Positions 16,042 through 24,298 of a DNA stretch of 40,696 nt are shown one piece after another. The notes beneath the pieces were generated by a model. It saw only the letters and a list, made by a program, of their open reading frames with translations, was not told where the DNA came from and did no database searches. The first letter of the stretch is position 1. Each line of letters opens with the position of its first letter. The DNA lies in contig JADGPW010000250.1 in NCBI GenBank assembly GCA_017882265.1, positions 1 to 40,696 of the forward strand, given 5' to 3'. Origin of the DNA: Chitinophagaceae bacterium. Lineage in GTDB: Bacteria; Bacteroidota; Bacteroidia; Chitinophagales; Chitinophagaceae. Position numbers and translations under genes: made by a program.

Positions 16042-16494
16042 TCAGATTTTTATTTTGATCACTAATTTTTTAATCGGCCCATCACCGATCATCGGGGCAT
16101 GCACATCTTCCGGGAAGAATATGGCAAACTGGCCATCGGTCAGTTGGAAATACATATCCGGGGCATCACTATACAACTGCACATCTTTTTCTTCATTATA
16201 GCCTCCCTGCTTCACCTGGCATTTCTCCCGGGACTTCCATCCGATTTGCTCCGTTCCCTGGAAGCAAAGCTGGATGTCAATATGTTTGTTATGGCATTCG
16301 AATTTCGCAATGGATTCAGAAGCCTTCATCCCGTTTTTGTCCGAAAAGATAGCTCTTAAATCCGAACCATCAATTTCATACCGCCCGGGCGCTGTATTGG
16401 CAAGGTCAGTAGTATTGATGTATTCAAATGCTTTTTCGAATAAAGGATGAGCATTAAAATACTTCGATGCATTCTGTATTGTATCTACAATCAT
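16042..16494 (-). CDS. YhcH/YjgK/YiaL family protein (DUF386)
   Basis: A 150-residue cupin-like beta-barrel protein. Visible signatures are FECHNKHIDIQLCFQGTEQI, where conserved histidines and glutamate would bind a metal, and FAIFFPEDVHAPMIGDG near the C-terminus. The family (E. coli YhcH, YiaL) recurs in sialic acid, uronate and other acidic-sugar operons and may be an isomerase or mutarotase-like enzyme, but its reaction is not settled. Between kdgK and kdgA in the operon, so a role in processing an anomer or keto form in this pathway is a reasonable guess. Confidence 0.85.
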   Translation of the reverse strand: MIVDTIQNASKYFNAHPLFEKAFEYINTTDLANTAPGRYEIDGSDLRAIFSDKNGMKASESIAKFECHNKHIDIQLCFQGTEQIGWKSREKCQVKQGGYNEEKDVQLYSDAPDMYFQLTDGQFAIFFPEDVHAPMIGDGPIKKLVIKIKI

Positions 16495-16548
16495 TTCTTT
16501 TCTTCTTTAATGAGTTTACGTTCAAACAAAGTCTGTCTGATCTAAGTT

Positions 16549-16570
16549 CCCCCTTTAGAGGGACAGGGGG
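16549..16570. repeat. 22-bp G/C-run element after kdgK
   Basis: CCCCCTTTAGAGGG followed by ACAGGGGG; 21 of 22 bases match the copy within rsmI (4192-4213). It lies 5 bases past the kdgK stop codon. Confidence 0.8.
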
Positions 16571-16574
16571 TTTT

Positions 16575-17600
16575 CTATCTCTGCACCCTTCCGCTTCCAT
16601 CCCCCTTCACCAGGTCTTTTACTTCGTTAAGCGTGGCATGATTCAGATCCCCGGGAATCGTATGTTTTATAGCCGAAGCCGCCACACCGAATTCAGCCGC
16701 ATCCGGCATGGCCATACCGGTTACTAATCCGTAAATAAAACCACTGGCAAAACTGTCACCACTTCCGACCCGGTCAATAATTCGCACTTCATATTTCTTT
16801 GTATGATAAAATTCATGGCCATCATATACCAGCGCACTCCAGCCATTATCACTGGCGCTGTGACTTTCCCGTAACGAAGAGGCAATATATTTGAAACCGA
16901 ATTTATCTTTCATTTGTTTGAATACATCTTTGAAACCTTCCAGGTTTAATTCTCCCTTCGTGACATCCGTATCTTTTGCTTTAAATCCAAGCGTGGTATC
17001 TGCATCTTCTTCATTCCCGATACATACATCCACATACTGGCAGAGATTACTCATTACTTCCCTGGCTTTTTCTTTACTCCATAATTTTTTTCGGTAGTTC
17101 AGGTCAATACTGGTGGTAATACCTTTTGCTTTGGCGGCTTTCAGGGCGGCCTCCGTTAAAGCAGCCGCTTTATCACTTAATGCAGGGGTGATACCCGTAG
17201 TATGAAACCAGGAAGCGCCTTCCAGTATTTTATCAAAATCAAATTCACTTATTTCTACTTCGGAAATAGAAGCATGCGCCCTGTCATATACTACCTGGGA
17301 GGCCCGCATCGAAGCCCCGGTCTCCAAAAAATAAATACCCAGTCTTTCACCCCCACGGGCAATGAATTGTGTGTCCACGCCATAACGACGCAGATGATTG
17401 ATCGCTGACTGACCGATCGGGTTATTTGGCACTTTTGTTACAAAGGTCCCGTTCAAACCATAATTACACAAAGCCGCGGCTACATTGGCTTCACCGCCAC
17501 CATAGGTCACATCAAATTGATCGGACTGGACAAAACGTTTAAAATCGGGAGTGGACAGCCGCAACATGATTTCTCCCAGTGTGACTACTTTCTTTGACAT
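16575..17600 (-). CDS. kdgK: 2-keto-3-deoxygluconate kinase
   Basis: PfkB-family kinase phosphorylating KDG at C6. N-terminal signature TLGEIMLRLSTP and YGGGEANVAAALCNYG; C-terminal anion hole and catalytic Asp282 in RVGSGDSFASGFIYG. Length 341, normal. The last residues (GDGSGRVQR) are polar, and the stop lies 5 bases from a G/C-run element, so the extreme C-terminus might have been altered. Downstream of kduI with a nested palindrome (17628-17676) between them. Confidence 0.92.
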   Translation of the reverse strand: MSKKVVTLGEIMLRLSTPDFKRFVQSDQFDVTYGGGEANVAAALCNYGLNGTFVTKVPNNPIGQSAINHLRRYGVDTQFIARGGERLGIYFLETGASMRASQVVYDRAHASISEVEISEFDFDKILEGASWFHTTGITPALSDKAAALTEAALKAAKAKGITTSIDLNYRKKLWSKEKAREVMSNLCQYVDVCIGNEEDADTTLGFKAKDTDVTKGELNLEGFKDVFKQMKDKFGFKYIASSLRESHSASDNGWSALVYDGHEFYHTKKYEVRIIDRVGSGDSFASGFIYGLVTGMAMPDAAEFGVAASAIKHTIPGDLNHATLNEVKDLVKGDGSGRVQR

Positions 17601-17627
17601 AGATGATTTTTTTGCCTCACTCCAACC

Positions 17628-17676
17628 CCTCTCCTGGCCGCGTGCGCTAAAGCTTTAGCGGCGGCGCGTGGAGAGG
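17628..17676. repeat. nested palindrome between kduI and kdgK
   Basis: Outer arms CCTCTCC (17628-17634) and GGAGAGG (17670-17676) enclose a perfect 16-bp palindrome, CGCTAAAGCTTTAGCG (17645-17660), flanked by GC-rich arms. The outer arms resemble the element inside uxaA, suggesting one repeat inserted in another. Confidence 0.7.
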
Positions 17677-17730
17677 AGCCAGAACCCTGCTATTGAGGAT
17701 TATCTAAATGAAGCTTATTGTTAATAATAT

Positions 17731-18561
17731 TTATTTTAAATCTTTAATGGGTGCGGGGTCCATATCCGTAAACGTCTGGTTCTCTCCGGCCATGCCCCAG
17801 ATAAATCCATAATTTGATGTGCCGCACCCAAAATGCATGGACCAGGGCGCTGAAATGACGGCCTCATGATTGGTCATCACCAGGTGTCTTGTTTCCTGAG
17901 GCTGGCCCATGAAATGAAATACACGATGCAGGTCCGGTACATCAAAATAGAAATAGACTTCCATTCTCCGTGTATGCGTATGCGGGGGAACGGAATTCCA
18001 TACACTGCCTTCTTCGAGTACCGTTAAGCCCATCACCAGCTGGCAACTTTTTATTCCATCCGGGTGGATATATTTATAAATGGTTCTTTTATTGGAGGTC
18101 GCCGAATCGCCAAGATGAACAGGAGAAGCTTTTTCCTTTGTCATTTTCCTGCTGGCATATTTATGATGAGCCGGGGCTGATAATAAATAGAACACGGCCG
18201 GATCTTTTTTACCCGCAGCAGCAAAGCTTACCTTTTTAGTACCCTTACCCAGGTATAGACATTCCAGTTTTTCCAGCTCATATTTTTTACCATCTGCGGT
18301 TACCAGGCCTTTCGCGCCCACATTGATGATGCCCATTTCTCTTCTTTCCAGGAAATAGCCTGCTTTTAATTCATCATGAAGAGGTAAGGGAATGGTTTTA
18401 TGCAGGGGTTTGGCTCCGCCAATGATCATCCTGTCATAATGTGAATAGACTAACTGTACCGTATCATCCTGCATTAAATTCTGCACCAGGAAATTCTCAC
18501 GGAGTTGCTCCGTGTTCATGGTCTTCATTTCTTCCGGACTATTTTGAAATCTTATTTGCAT
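17731..18561 (-). CDS. kduI: 5-keto-4-deoxyuronate isomerase
   Basis: Cupin-fold metal isomerase converting 5-keto-4-deoxyuronate, formed from unsaturated galacturonate, to 2,5-diketo-3-deoxygluconate. Family landmarks are QLRENFLVQNLM, YSHYDRMIIGGAKP, the metal site PPHTHTRRMEVYFYFD (histidines and glutamate) and WSMHFGCGTSNYGFIWGMAGEN near the C-terminus. The 276-residue length equals that of E. coli KduI. A perfect 14-bp palindrome lies 7 bases upstream of the ATG. KduD, the next enzyme, is encoded just upstream on the same strand, separated by a repeat. Confidence 0.95.
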   Translation of the reverse strand: MQIRFQNSPEEMKTMNTEQLRENFLVQNLMQDDTVQLVYSHYDRMIIGGAKPLHKTIPLPLHDELKAGYFLERREMGIINVGAKGLVTADGKKYELEKLECLYLGKGTKKVSFAAAGKKDPAVFYLLSAPAHHKYASRKMTKEKASPVHLGDSATSNKRTIYKYIHPDGIKSCQLVMGLTVLEEGSVWNSVPPHTHTRRMEVYFYFDVPDLHRVFHFMGQPQETRHLVMTNHEAVISAPWSMHFGCGTSNYGFIWGMAGENQTFTDMDPAPIKDLK

Positions 18562-18567
18562 ACCCCA

Positions 18568-18581
18568 ATCCCTATAGGGAT
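18568..18581. promoter_or_regulatory. perfect 14-bp palindrome before kduI
   Basis: ATCCCTATAGGGAT, 7 bases upstream of the kduI ATG. TAGTACTA (18588-18595) is a second palindrome beside it, followed by a T-run on the minus strand. It could be an operator or a hairpin near the ribosome site; no regulator is encoded nearby. Confidence 0.35.
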
Positions 18582-18650
18582 GTTTACTAGTACTAAAAAA
18601 TAATGTTAATTAAAGAATCTATATCATAAAAAGGAAATTAAGTTGAATAT

Positions 18651-18763
18651 CGAACAGATGAACAAGGAATATCGAATGTCGAAGTTCGTACATCCCTTAT
18701 CATCCTGCGCCCTAATGATTCTTCATCACTTCTTCTGTTCTGAAATCCTTGTTCATCTGTTCG
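18651..18763. repeat. palindrome, CGAACAGATGAACAAGGA family
   Basis: CGAACAGATGAACAAGGA (18651-18668) with a perfect inverted copy at 18746-18763. The same core forms the inner arms of the repeat at 33281-33426. It fills the kduD-kduI gap; the kduD stop codon is 8 bases from the arm. Confidence 0.85.
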
Positions 18764-18770
18764 ACATTCC

Positions 18771-19541
18771 CTACCTCCCCATCCATCCACCATCCACTGT
18801 CAATATCTCTCCATGCACATAATTACTTGCATTCGAGGCCAGGTATACCACAGCGCCTTTAAAATCTCCAGGTTCACCCCAGCGATTAGCGGGTATCCTG
18901 CTTAAAATTGACCGGCTTCTTTCCTCATCTTTTCTTAAAGCTTCCGTATTATCGGTGGCAATGTATCCCGGGGCGATCCCATTAACATTGATGCCTTTCC
19001 CGGCCCATTCATTGGCTAATGCTTTTACCAGGCTGCCAATGGCGCCCTTGCTCGCCGCATAACCCGGGACATTGATACCACCCTGGAAACTCAGCAGCGA
19101 ACAGGTGAAGATAATTTTTCCATGGCCTCTTTGCAACATATGTTTCCCGATCTCTCTTGCCAGGATAAAGGGGGCATCGAGGTTAATAGCCATTACTTTG
19201 TCCCAGTATTCATCCGGGTGTTCCGCAGCAGGGGCCCGCATGATGGCGCCCGCATTATTTACTAAAATATCTATCACGGGATTTTCGGCCTGTAATTGAC
19301 TAATAAAAGCATACACCATTTTCCGATCTGAGAGATCTGCCTGGTAGGCCCTGAATTTCTTTCCAAGCCCGGTTACTTCTTTTTCTATTTCACTTCCATG
19401 AAGTTCAAGTGAAGCGGATACCCCAATGATATTCGCGCCGGCTTCTGCCAGGCCCAATGCCATTGCTTTGCCGATCCCTTTATTGCAGCCTGTTACCAGT
19501 GCTGTTTTACCGCTACAATCAAATTGCTGTAGAATGCCCAT
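18771..19541 (-). CDS. kduD: 2-keto-3-deoxy-D-gluconate 5-dehydrogenase
   Basis: Short-chain dehydrogenase reducing 2,5-diketo-3-deoxygluconate to KDG. The Rossmann motif TGCNKGIGKA (about 17-26), NNAG (95-98) and the catalytic Ser148, Tyr161 and Lys165 (YAASK) are present. Length 256 is typical. The starting segment (LQQFDCSGKTALVTG) matches KduD proteins, and adjacency to kduI supports this rather than a generic SDR. It starts 9 bases after the uxaC stop. Confidence 0.92.
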   Translation of the reverse strand: MGILQQFDCSGKTALVTGCNKGIGKAMALGLAEAGANIIGVSASLELHGSEIEKEVTGLGKKFRAYQADLSDRKMVYAFISQLQAENPVIDILVNNAGAIMRAPAAEHPDEYWDKVMAINLDAPFILAREIGKHMLQRGHGKIIFTCSLLSFQGGINVPGYAASKGAIGSLVKALANEWAGKGINVNGIAPGYIATDNTEALRKDEERSRSILSRIPANRWGEPGDFKGAVVYLASNASNYVHGEILTVDGGWMGR

Positions 19542-19550
19542 CCTTATTAT

Positions 19551-20993
19551 TTAAATGGTTACTTTTTTTACAGGACCAGGTTTGGGATCCAATTGCCAGT
19601 TAAAGTAACTCTTTGCGTTATGATAGCAAATATCCTGAACCAGTTTTCCTACCCAGGCTGTATCGTTGGGCAATTCTCCATTCTCTATTTCATCGCCAAA
19701 CAGGTCGCATAATATCCTCCGGAAATATTCATGTCTCGGGAAGGAAAGAAAACTTCTCGAATCTGTCAACATACCAATGAACCGGCTGAGCAGACTCATA
19801 TTAGAGAGGGCATTCACCTGTTTGGTCATACCATCTTTTTGATCTAAGAACCACCAGGCAGCACCCCATTGTATCTTCCCTGCCACGGAACCATCATTAA
19901 AGTTGCCGATCATGGTGGCCATCAGTTCGTTGTCGGCCGGGTTAAGATTATACAGAATGGTCTTTGCCAGTTTATTATTGTTGTCTAATTTATCAAGGAA
20001 TTTGGCCAGCGCCCTTGCCTGTGAAAAATCACCTGTTGAATCCCAGCCGGTATCGGCGCCCAGCGTTTGCATCATTCTTGAATTATTATTCCGCAGCGCC
20101 CCTAAATGAAATTGTTGTACCCAGCCTTTTTCCCAATCCCATTCGGCGAAATGGGTAAGCATAGCCGACCTGAATTTGCGTTGTTCCGTTTCATTCAGTT
20201 CTTTGCCTCCGTGTATCTTATTAAAAATAGTGTCGATCTCAGAACCCGTAAAGTCTTCCGAATACATTTCTTCCAGGCCATGGTCGGAAACCGAACATCC
20301 CATCGCAGCAAAGAAATCATGTCGGTTTTGAAGGGCATATAGAAAATCATCAAAAGAGGAGACAGCGATATTTGTAACAGCTTCCAATCGTTTTACATAC
20401 ATGTTGAAGGTGGCCGCCTGGCTTACATTCATCGCATTGTCCGGACGGAAAGCAGGCAGGATGGGGATCTCAAACCCATCGTCTTTTATTTTCCGGTGAT
20501 ACGCGAGTGAATCAACGGGGTCATCCGTAGTGCAAACTGTTTTTACTTTCATTTTCCGCAGCAGGTTGCGAACCGAATAACCCGGTGTTTGAAGTTTAGC
20601 CGAACACTCATCATAGATCTTTTTTGCCGTATCCGGGTTGAGGATATCGTATACATCAAAATAACGCTGCAATTCCAGGTGGGTCCAGTGATACAGCGGA
20701 TTGCGTAAAGTATAAGGAACCGTTTCCGCCCATTTCTGGAATTTTTCCCAATCACTCTTATTGCCGGTACAATAAGCTTCCGGTACGCCATTGGTGCGCA
20801 TCGCCCTCCATTTATAATGGTCCCCATTCAGCCAGGGCTGCGATAGATTGTCAAACTGGCTATTCTCAGCGATCGGCTGTGGTGGCAGGTGACAATGATA
20901 GTCTATGATAGGCATGTCTTTCGCATATTCATGAAAAAGACGCTGTGCTGTTTTTGTTTTCAGCAGAAAGTTCTCATCTAAGAATTTTTTCAT
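19551..20993 (-). CDS. uxaC: glucuronate/galacturonate isomerase
   Basis: Aldose-ketose isomerase converting galacturonate to tagaturonate (and glucuronate to fructuronate). Amidohydrolase-like barrel; the N-terminal metal motif YHCHLPPQPIAEN and WRAMRTNGVPE match the family, as do VCTTDDPVDSL and LLSRFIGMLTDSRSFLSFPRHEYFRR (in part). Length 480 is near E. coli UxaC (470). The gap upstream contains the palindrome at 21025-21109, which may separate expression of uxaC-kduD from uxaBA. Confidence 0.95.
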   Translation of the reverse strand: MKKFLDENFLLKTKTAQRLFHEYAKDMPIIDYHCHLPPQPIAENSQFDNLSQPWLNGDHYKWRAMRTNGVPEAYCTGNKSDWEKFQKWAETVPYTLRNPLYHWTHLELQRYFDVYDILNPDTAKKIYDECSAKLQTPGYSVRNLLRKMKVKTVCTTDDPVDSLAYHRKIKDDGFEIPILPAFRPDNAMNVSQAATFNMYVKRLEAVTNIAVSSFDDFLYALQNRHDFFAAMGCSVSDHGLEEMYSEDFTGSEIDTIFNKIHGGKELNETEQRKFRSAMLTHFAEWDWEKGWVQQFHLGALRNNNSRMMQTLGADTGWDSTGDFSQARALAKFLDKLDNNNKLAKTILYNLNPADNELMATMIGNFNDGSVAGKIQWGAAWWFLDQKDGMTKQVNALSNMSLLSRFIGMLTDSRSFLSFPRHEYFRRILCDLFGDEIENGELPNDTAWVGKLVQDICYHNAKSYFNWQLDPKPGPVKKVTI

Positions 20994-21024
20994 AAACCAA
21001 CTTTAAAATTATAAAAGTCCGAAA

Positions 21025-21109
21025 GTCAGGAAAGTCCGGAAGTCCGAAAGAAATATACTATTATCGGAAAAGTTCTTCCGGACTTTCCGACTTCCGGACT
21101 TTTCTGACT
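21025..21109. repeat. palindrome of AAGTCCGG words
   Basis: AAAGTCCGGAAGTC (21031-21044) has a perfect inverted copy at 21089-21102; outer GTCAGG (21025) pairs with CTGAC at 21105-21109. Arms are made of AAGTCCGAA-like words of 8-9 bases. Lies between uxaA and uxaC. Confidence 0.8.
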
Positions 21110-21126
21110 CTATCTCCCTCAAGACT

Positions 21127-22773
21127 TTACAACGATACTCCACGTTTCCACGGAATAAAATCATCCTGATTCAATAATACGGCTTTGGGTATCACTTCCC
21201 CGCTGGCGGCTTTGATACAATATTCCAGTATGGCTTCCCCCATTTGTTCAATTGTTTTTTCTCCTTCGATCACCGGGCCTGTATCAATATCTATAATATC
21301 ACTCATTCTTTTTGTCAGCAATGAATTGGTCGAGACCTTGATCGTAGGGCAAACAGGATTACCGGTAGGTGTTCCCAGCCCGGTTGTAAATAAGATCAAA
21401 GTGGCACCCGAGGCCGCTTTACCGGTGGTGGCTTCTACATCATTGCCGGGTGTACATACCAGGCTCAAACCTGGTTTTGTTGCCGCCTCGGTATAATCCA
21501 ATACATCCACTACGGGTGAAGTGCCGCCTTTTTTGGCCGCGCCTGCACTTTTTATCGCGTCTGTTATCAGTCCATCTTTTATATTTCCCGGGGAAGGATT
21601 CATAGAGAAACTGGAACCTGCCCTCGTAACGATCTCTTCATAGCTTCTCATTAGGCGGATAAATTTTTGTGCCGTGGGTTCGTCTACTGAACGATCGATC
21701 ATTTCCTGTTCCACCCCGCAGAGCTCCGGAAACTCGGCTAATAATACCTTGCCGCCTAAAGCCACCAGAAGATCAGAACAATAACCTACCGAAGGATTAG
21801 CGGAAATACCGCTGAAGCCATCGCTGCCACCGCATTTTACGCCAATACATAATTTATCCAGCGAAGCGGGTTGTCTCTTCAGTTTATTTATTTCGATGAG
21901 GCCTTCAAATGTTTTCCGGATGGCTTCAGTTATTAATTGTTCTTCACTTTGGGATTGTTGTTGCTCAAAAATATATAACGGCTTATCAAAACCAGGGTTG
22001 TGCTTCTTCAGATCGGTTAAAAAATCCTGCACCTGAAGGTTCTGGCAACCTAAGCTCATCACGGTCACTCCTCCAACATTTGGATGATCGGCATAAGCAG
22101 CCAGTAATTTACTTAAAATAGCCGCATCCTGCCGTATGCCGCCACATCCTCCCTGGTGATTCAGGAACTTGATGCCATCCACATTTTTAAAGGGCCTCAC
22201 CCAGGCCCTCTCCAAAGGAGAGGGAGGAGCCAGGTTCACCAATGAAACATCCTCTCCCTTATTGTATGCTTCGAGTAATTTTTTTGTGTATTGTTTGTAT
22301 TTATCGGTTACCGCATAACCCAGTTCATTGTGCAGGGCCTCCCGGATCACATCTAAATTCCTGTTCTCACAAAAAACAGTGGGTATAAAAAGCCAGTAAT
22401 TGGCTGTACCGACCCGGCCATCCTTTCGATGATAACCATTAAATGTTCTGTTTCTGAATTTCGAAACATCCGGTGCATGCCATTCATATTTCACATGACG
22501 GTAAGCAAAGGGCTGGGCGGCATGTTTTACATTATCCGTTGTCATACGACCGCCTTTGGGAATAATGGTTTGCGCTTTCCCTACCAATACGCCATACATG
22601 ATCACTTCATCTCCGGGACTCATATTCCGCGTAAATAATTTATGCTTGGCTGGGACGGCATCAGCCAGGGTAAATTCCTCACCCTGATAAACAACAGTAT
22701 CTCCTTTGGCTAAGCTTTGCAGGGCCACGAGCACATTATCCTTTGGATGAACTTTCAATACCACCTGTTTCAT
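21127..22773 (-). CDS. uxaA: altronate dehydratase
   Basis: Iron-dependent dehydratase of the UxaA/GarD family, converting altronate to KDG. An N-terminal SAF domain (about 1-95) is followed by the catalytic domain; recognisable segments are FNGYHRKDGRVGTANYW, FLNHQGGCGGIRQD, GVKCGGSDGFSGISANPSVG and FTTGLGTPTGNPVCPTIKVSTN (in part). Length 548, near normal for the Bacteroidota form. Residues about 181-194 (APPSPLERAWVRPF) are encoded by a G/C-rich palindrome (22192-22231) inserted in frame in a variable loop just before the conserved FKNVDGIKFL. Its ATG overlaps the uxaB stop (ATGA). Confidence 0.95.
   Translation of the reverse strand: MKQVVLKVHPKDNVLVALQSLAKGDTVVYQGEEFTLADAVPAKHKLFTRNMSPGDEVIMYGVLVGKAQTIIPKGGRMTTDNVKHAAQPFAYRHVKYEWHAPDVSKFRNRTFNGYHRKDGRVGTANYWLFIPTVFCENRNLDVIREALHNELGYAVTDKYKQYTKKLLEAYNKGEDVSLVNLAPPSPLERAWVRPFKNVDGIKFLNHQGGCGGIRQDAAILSKLLAAYADHPNVGGVTVMSLGCQNLQVQDFLTDLKKHNPGFDKPLYIFEQQQSQSEEQLITEAIRKTFEGLIEINKLKRQPASLDKLCIGVKCGGSDGFSGISANPSVGYCSDLLVALGGKVLLAEFPELCGVEQEMIDRSVDEPTAQKFIRLMRSYEEIVTRAGSSFSMNPSPGNIKDGLITDAIKSAGAAKKGGTSPVVDVLDYTEAATKPGLSLVCTPGNDVEATTGKAASGATLILFTTGLGTPTGNPVCPTIKVSTNSLLTKRMSDIIDIDTGPVIEGEKTIEQMGEAILEYCIKAASGEVIPKAVLLNQDDFIPWKRGVSL
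22192..22231. repeat. in-frame palindromic element inside uxaA
   Basis: CCCTCTCC (22206-22213), AAA, GGAGAGGG (22217-22224): a perfect 8-bp stem, with GGCCTCACCCAGGCC beside it (22194-22208). On the minus strand it is read as part of the UxaA protein (SPLERAWVRP). Confidence 0.8.
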
Positions 22774-24296
22774 CAGACGATTGTTTTATTTAATTCAACA
22801 CGACGTAAACTGGTCATGACCCCGTTTTTGATCAATGATTTCAAATGTAATTTAACCACATCAATGAATCCCGGTAACCGGGAAAGATCAGTTCCCCAGA
22901 AATGGGTATCGGCCAGCACGGTCTCCACTACTCTTTCCGGGTCCTGGTCATGCCATTTATTAGCGAAATAATGGGCATATTCATCCTGGATCAAATAACT
23001 CGTTCCATTCGCATAGCCGGTATAATTTCCTTTTGGACCCGGGCTGCATTTCATAAAAAGGAGGAATGCAGCGAATCCAAGGGCCATATGTTCGGGGGGA
23101 TGGTTTGCTTTAGTATAATAATTAACCAATAACGGGATGTTCCGCATTTTCATCTTTAATGAATACTGAACGGATATATTCATCCAGGGATGATCGATAA
23201 AAGGGTTGCGGAAACGATCGAATACTTTAAGTGCAAATGCAGTGGCTTCATCAGGATGAATAACTCCGTTGCTGATAACCGGGACGATCTCATGCAGGGC
23301 AAGATTCTGTATATAGGAGGACATATGCTGGTTGCCCATGGCTTCCCTCACGGTGGTTAAACCTGCGAGATAAGCCAGCCCGCAACTAAAAGTATGGGTG
23401 CCATTCAACAAACGTAATTTCAGTTCTCTGAATTTTTCAATATCGGGTGCGATCACCACTCCTTCATCAGCTTCGCTGAAAGAAAGAACCTGCTTTACCC
23501 GCGGATCGGCAGATTCAATTGCCCAAAGGCGAAAACTTTCCGCCATGATCATCAGGTCGTCGGTATAACCTGTTCTTTTTTCTGTATTGTACTTATCCTG
23601 TTCGGTTAATTTACCCGGCACGATCCTGTCCACTAAAGAATTGCAAAAATGATTGGCTTTTTTTAACCATTCGATAAAGTTGTTTCCCAGTTTATTCATT
23701 GCCGCCAGTTCCAATACGATCGAACGGAGTTGGTTCCCGTTATCGGTTATCAGTTCAGTAGGAATGATCACCATGCCGCTTTCCATCGTACCCCCGAAAA
23801 CCTTGAAACGTTCATAAAGGAAGGACAACAATTTCCCCGGGAAAGAAAGGGGAGGGGATAAATGGATATCATCTTCCACCAGGGTGATACCAACTTCCGT
23901 AGTATTGGAAATAATGATCTGTATCAGTGGGTCATTGGCACAGGCTAACACGCTGTCCCAGTCGCCGTTTGCTTCCACTACCCGACTGATCGAAGCATTG
24001 ATGATGGTTTCATCAACCGGATGCCCCTCTTCTATACCTCTGACACATAATGTATACAAGCCATCCTGTTTTCCAAATGCATCAGTACCGCCATGTGAAG
24101 TGGATTTGACCACGACCACCCGGCCGTTAAAAATGCCTTTGCGGTTTGCCTTGTCAATAAAATAATCGGGCAGCCCGCGCAATAATACACCGGTCCCGAA
24201 TTGTAAAACCTTTTCAGGTAAAGAAAAAATCGCGGGGCTCGGTACCTGTGTATCCGGGGAAGAAATGTTTTTTATCGTTTGTCTTGATAAGTTCAC
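22773..24296 (-). CDS. uxaB: tagaturonate reductase
   Basis: NADH-dependent reductase making altronate from tagaturonate; polyol-type long-chain dehydrogenase family. Visible: QFGTGVLLRGLPDYFIDKAN (N-terminal nucleotide-binding region), VVKSTSHGG, ISNTTEVGI, the catalytic-site segment KLRLLNGTHTFSCGLAYLAG and DLSRLPGFIDVV near the end. Length 507. The start is GTG at 24296, two bases after the stop of the preceding gene; no ATG is suitably placed. UxaA follows with an overlapping ATGA, so the pair is translationally coupled. Confidence 0.94.
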   Translation of the reverse strand: MNLSRQTIKNISSPDTQVPSPAIFSLPEKVLQFGTGVLLRGLPDYFIDKANRKGIFNGRVVVVKSTSHGGTDAFGKQDGLYTLCVRGIEEGHPVDETIINASISRVVEANGDWDSVLACANDPLIQIIISNTTEVGITLVEDDIHLSPPLSFPGKLLSFLYERFKVFGGTMESGMVIIPTELITDNGNQLRSIVLELAAMNKLGNNFIEWLKKANHFCNSLVDRIVPGKLTEQDKYNTEKRTGYTDDLMIMAESFRLWAIESADPRVKQVLSFSEADEGVVIAPDIEKFRELKLRLLNGTHTFSCGLAYLAGLTTVREAMGNQHMSSYIQNLALHEIVPVISNGVIHPDEATAFALKVFDRFRNPFIDHPWMNISVQYSLKMKMRNIPLLVNYYTKANHPPEHMALGFAAFLLFMKCSPGPKGNYTGYANGTSYLIQDEYAHYFANKWHDQDPERVVETVLADTHFWGTDLSRLPGFIDVVKLHLKSLIKNGVMTSLRRVELNKTIV

Positions 24297-24298
24297 AC

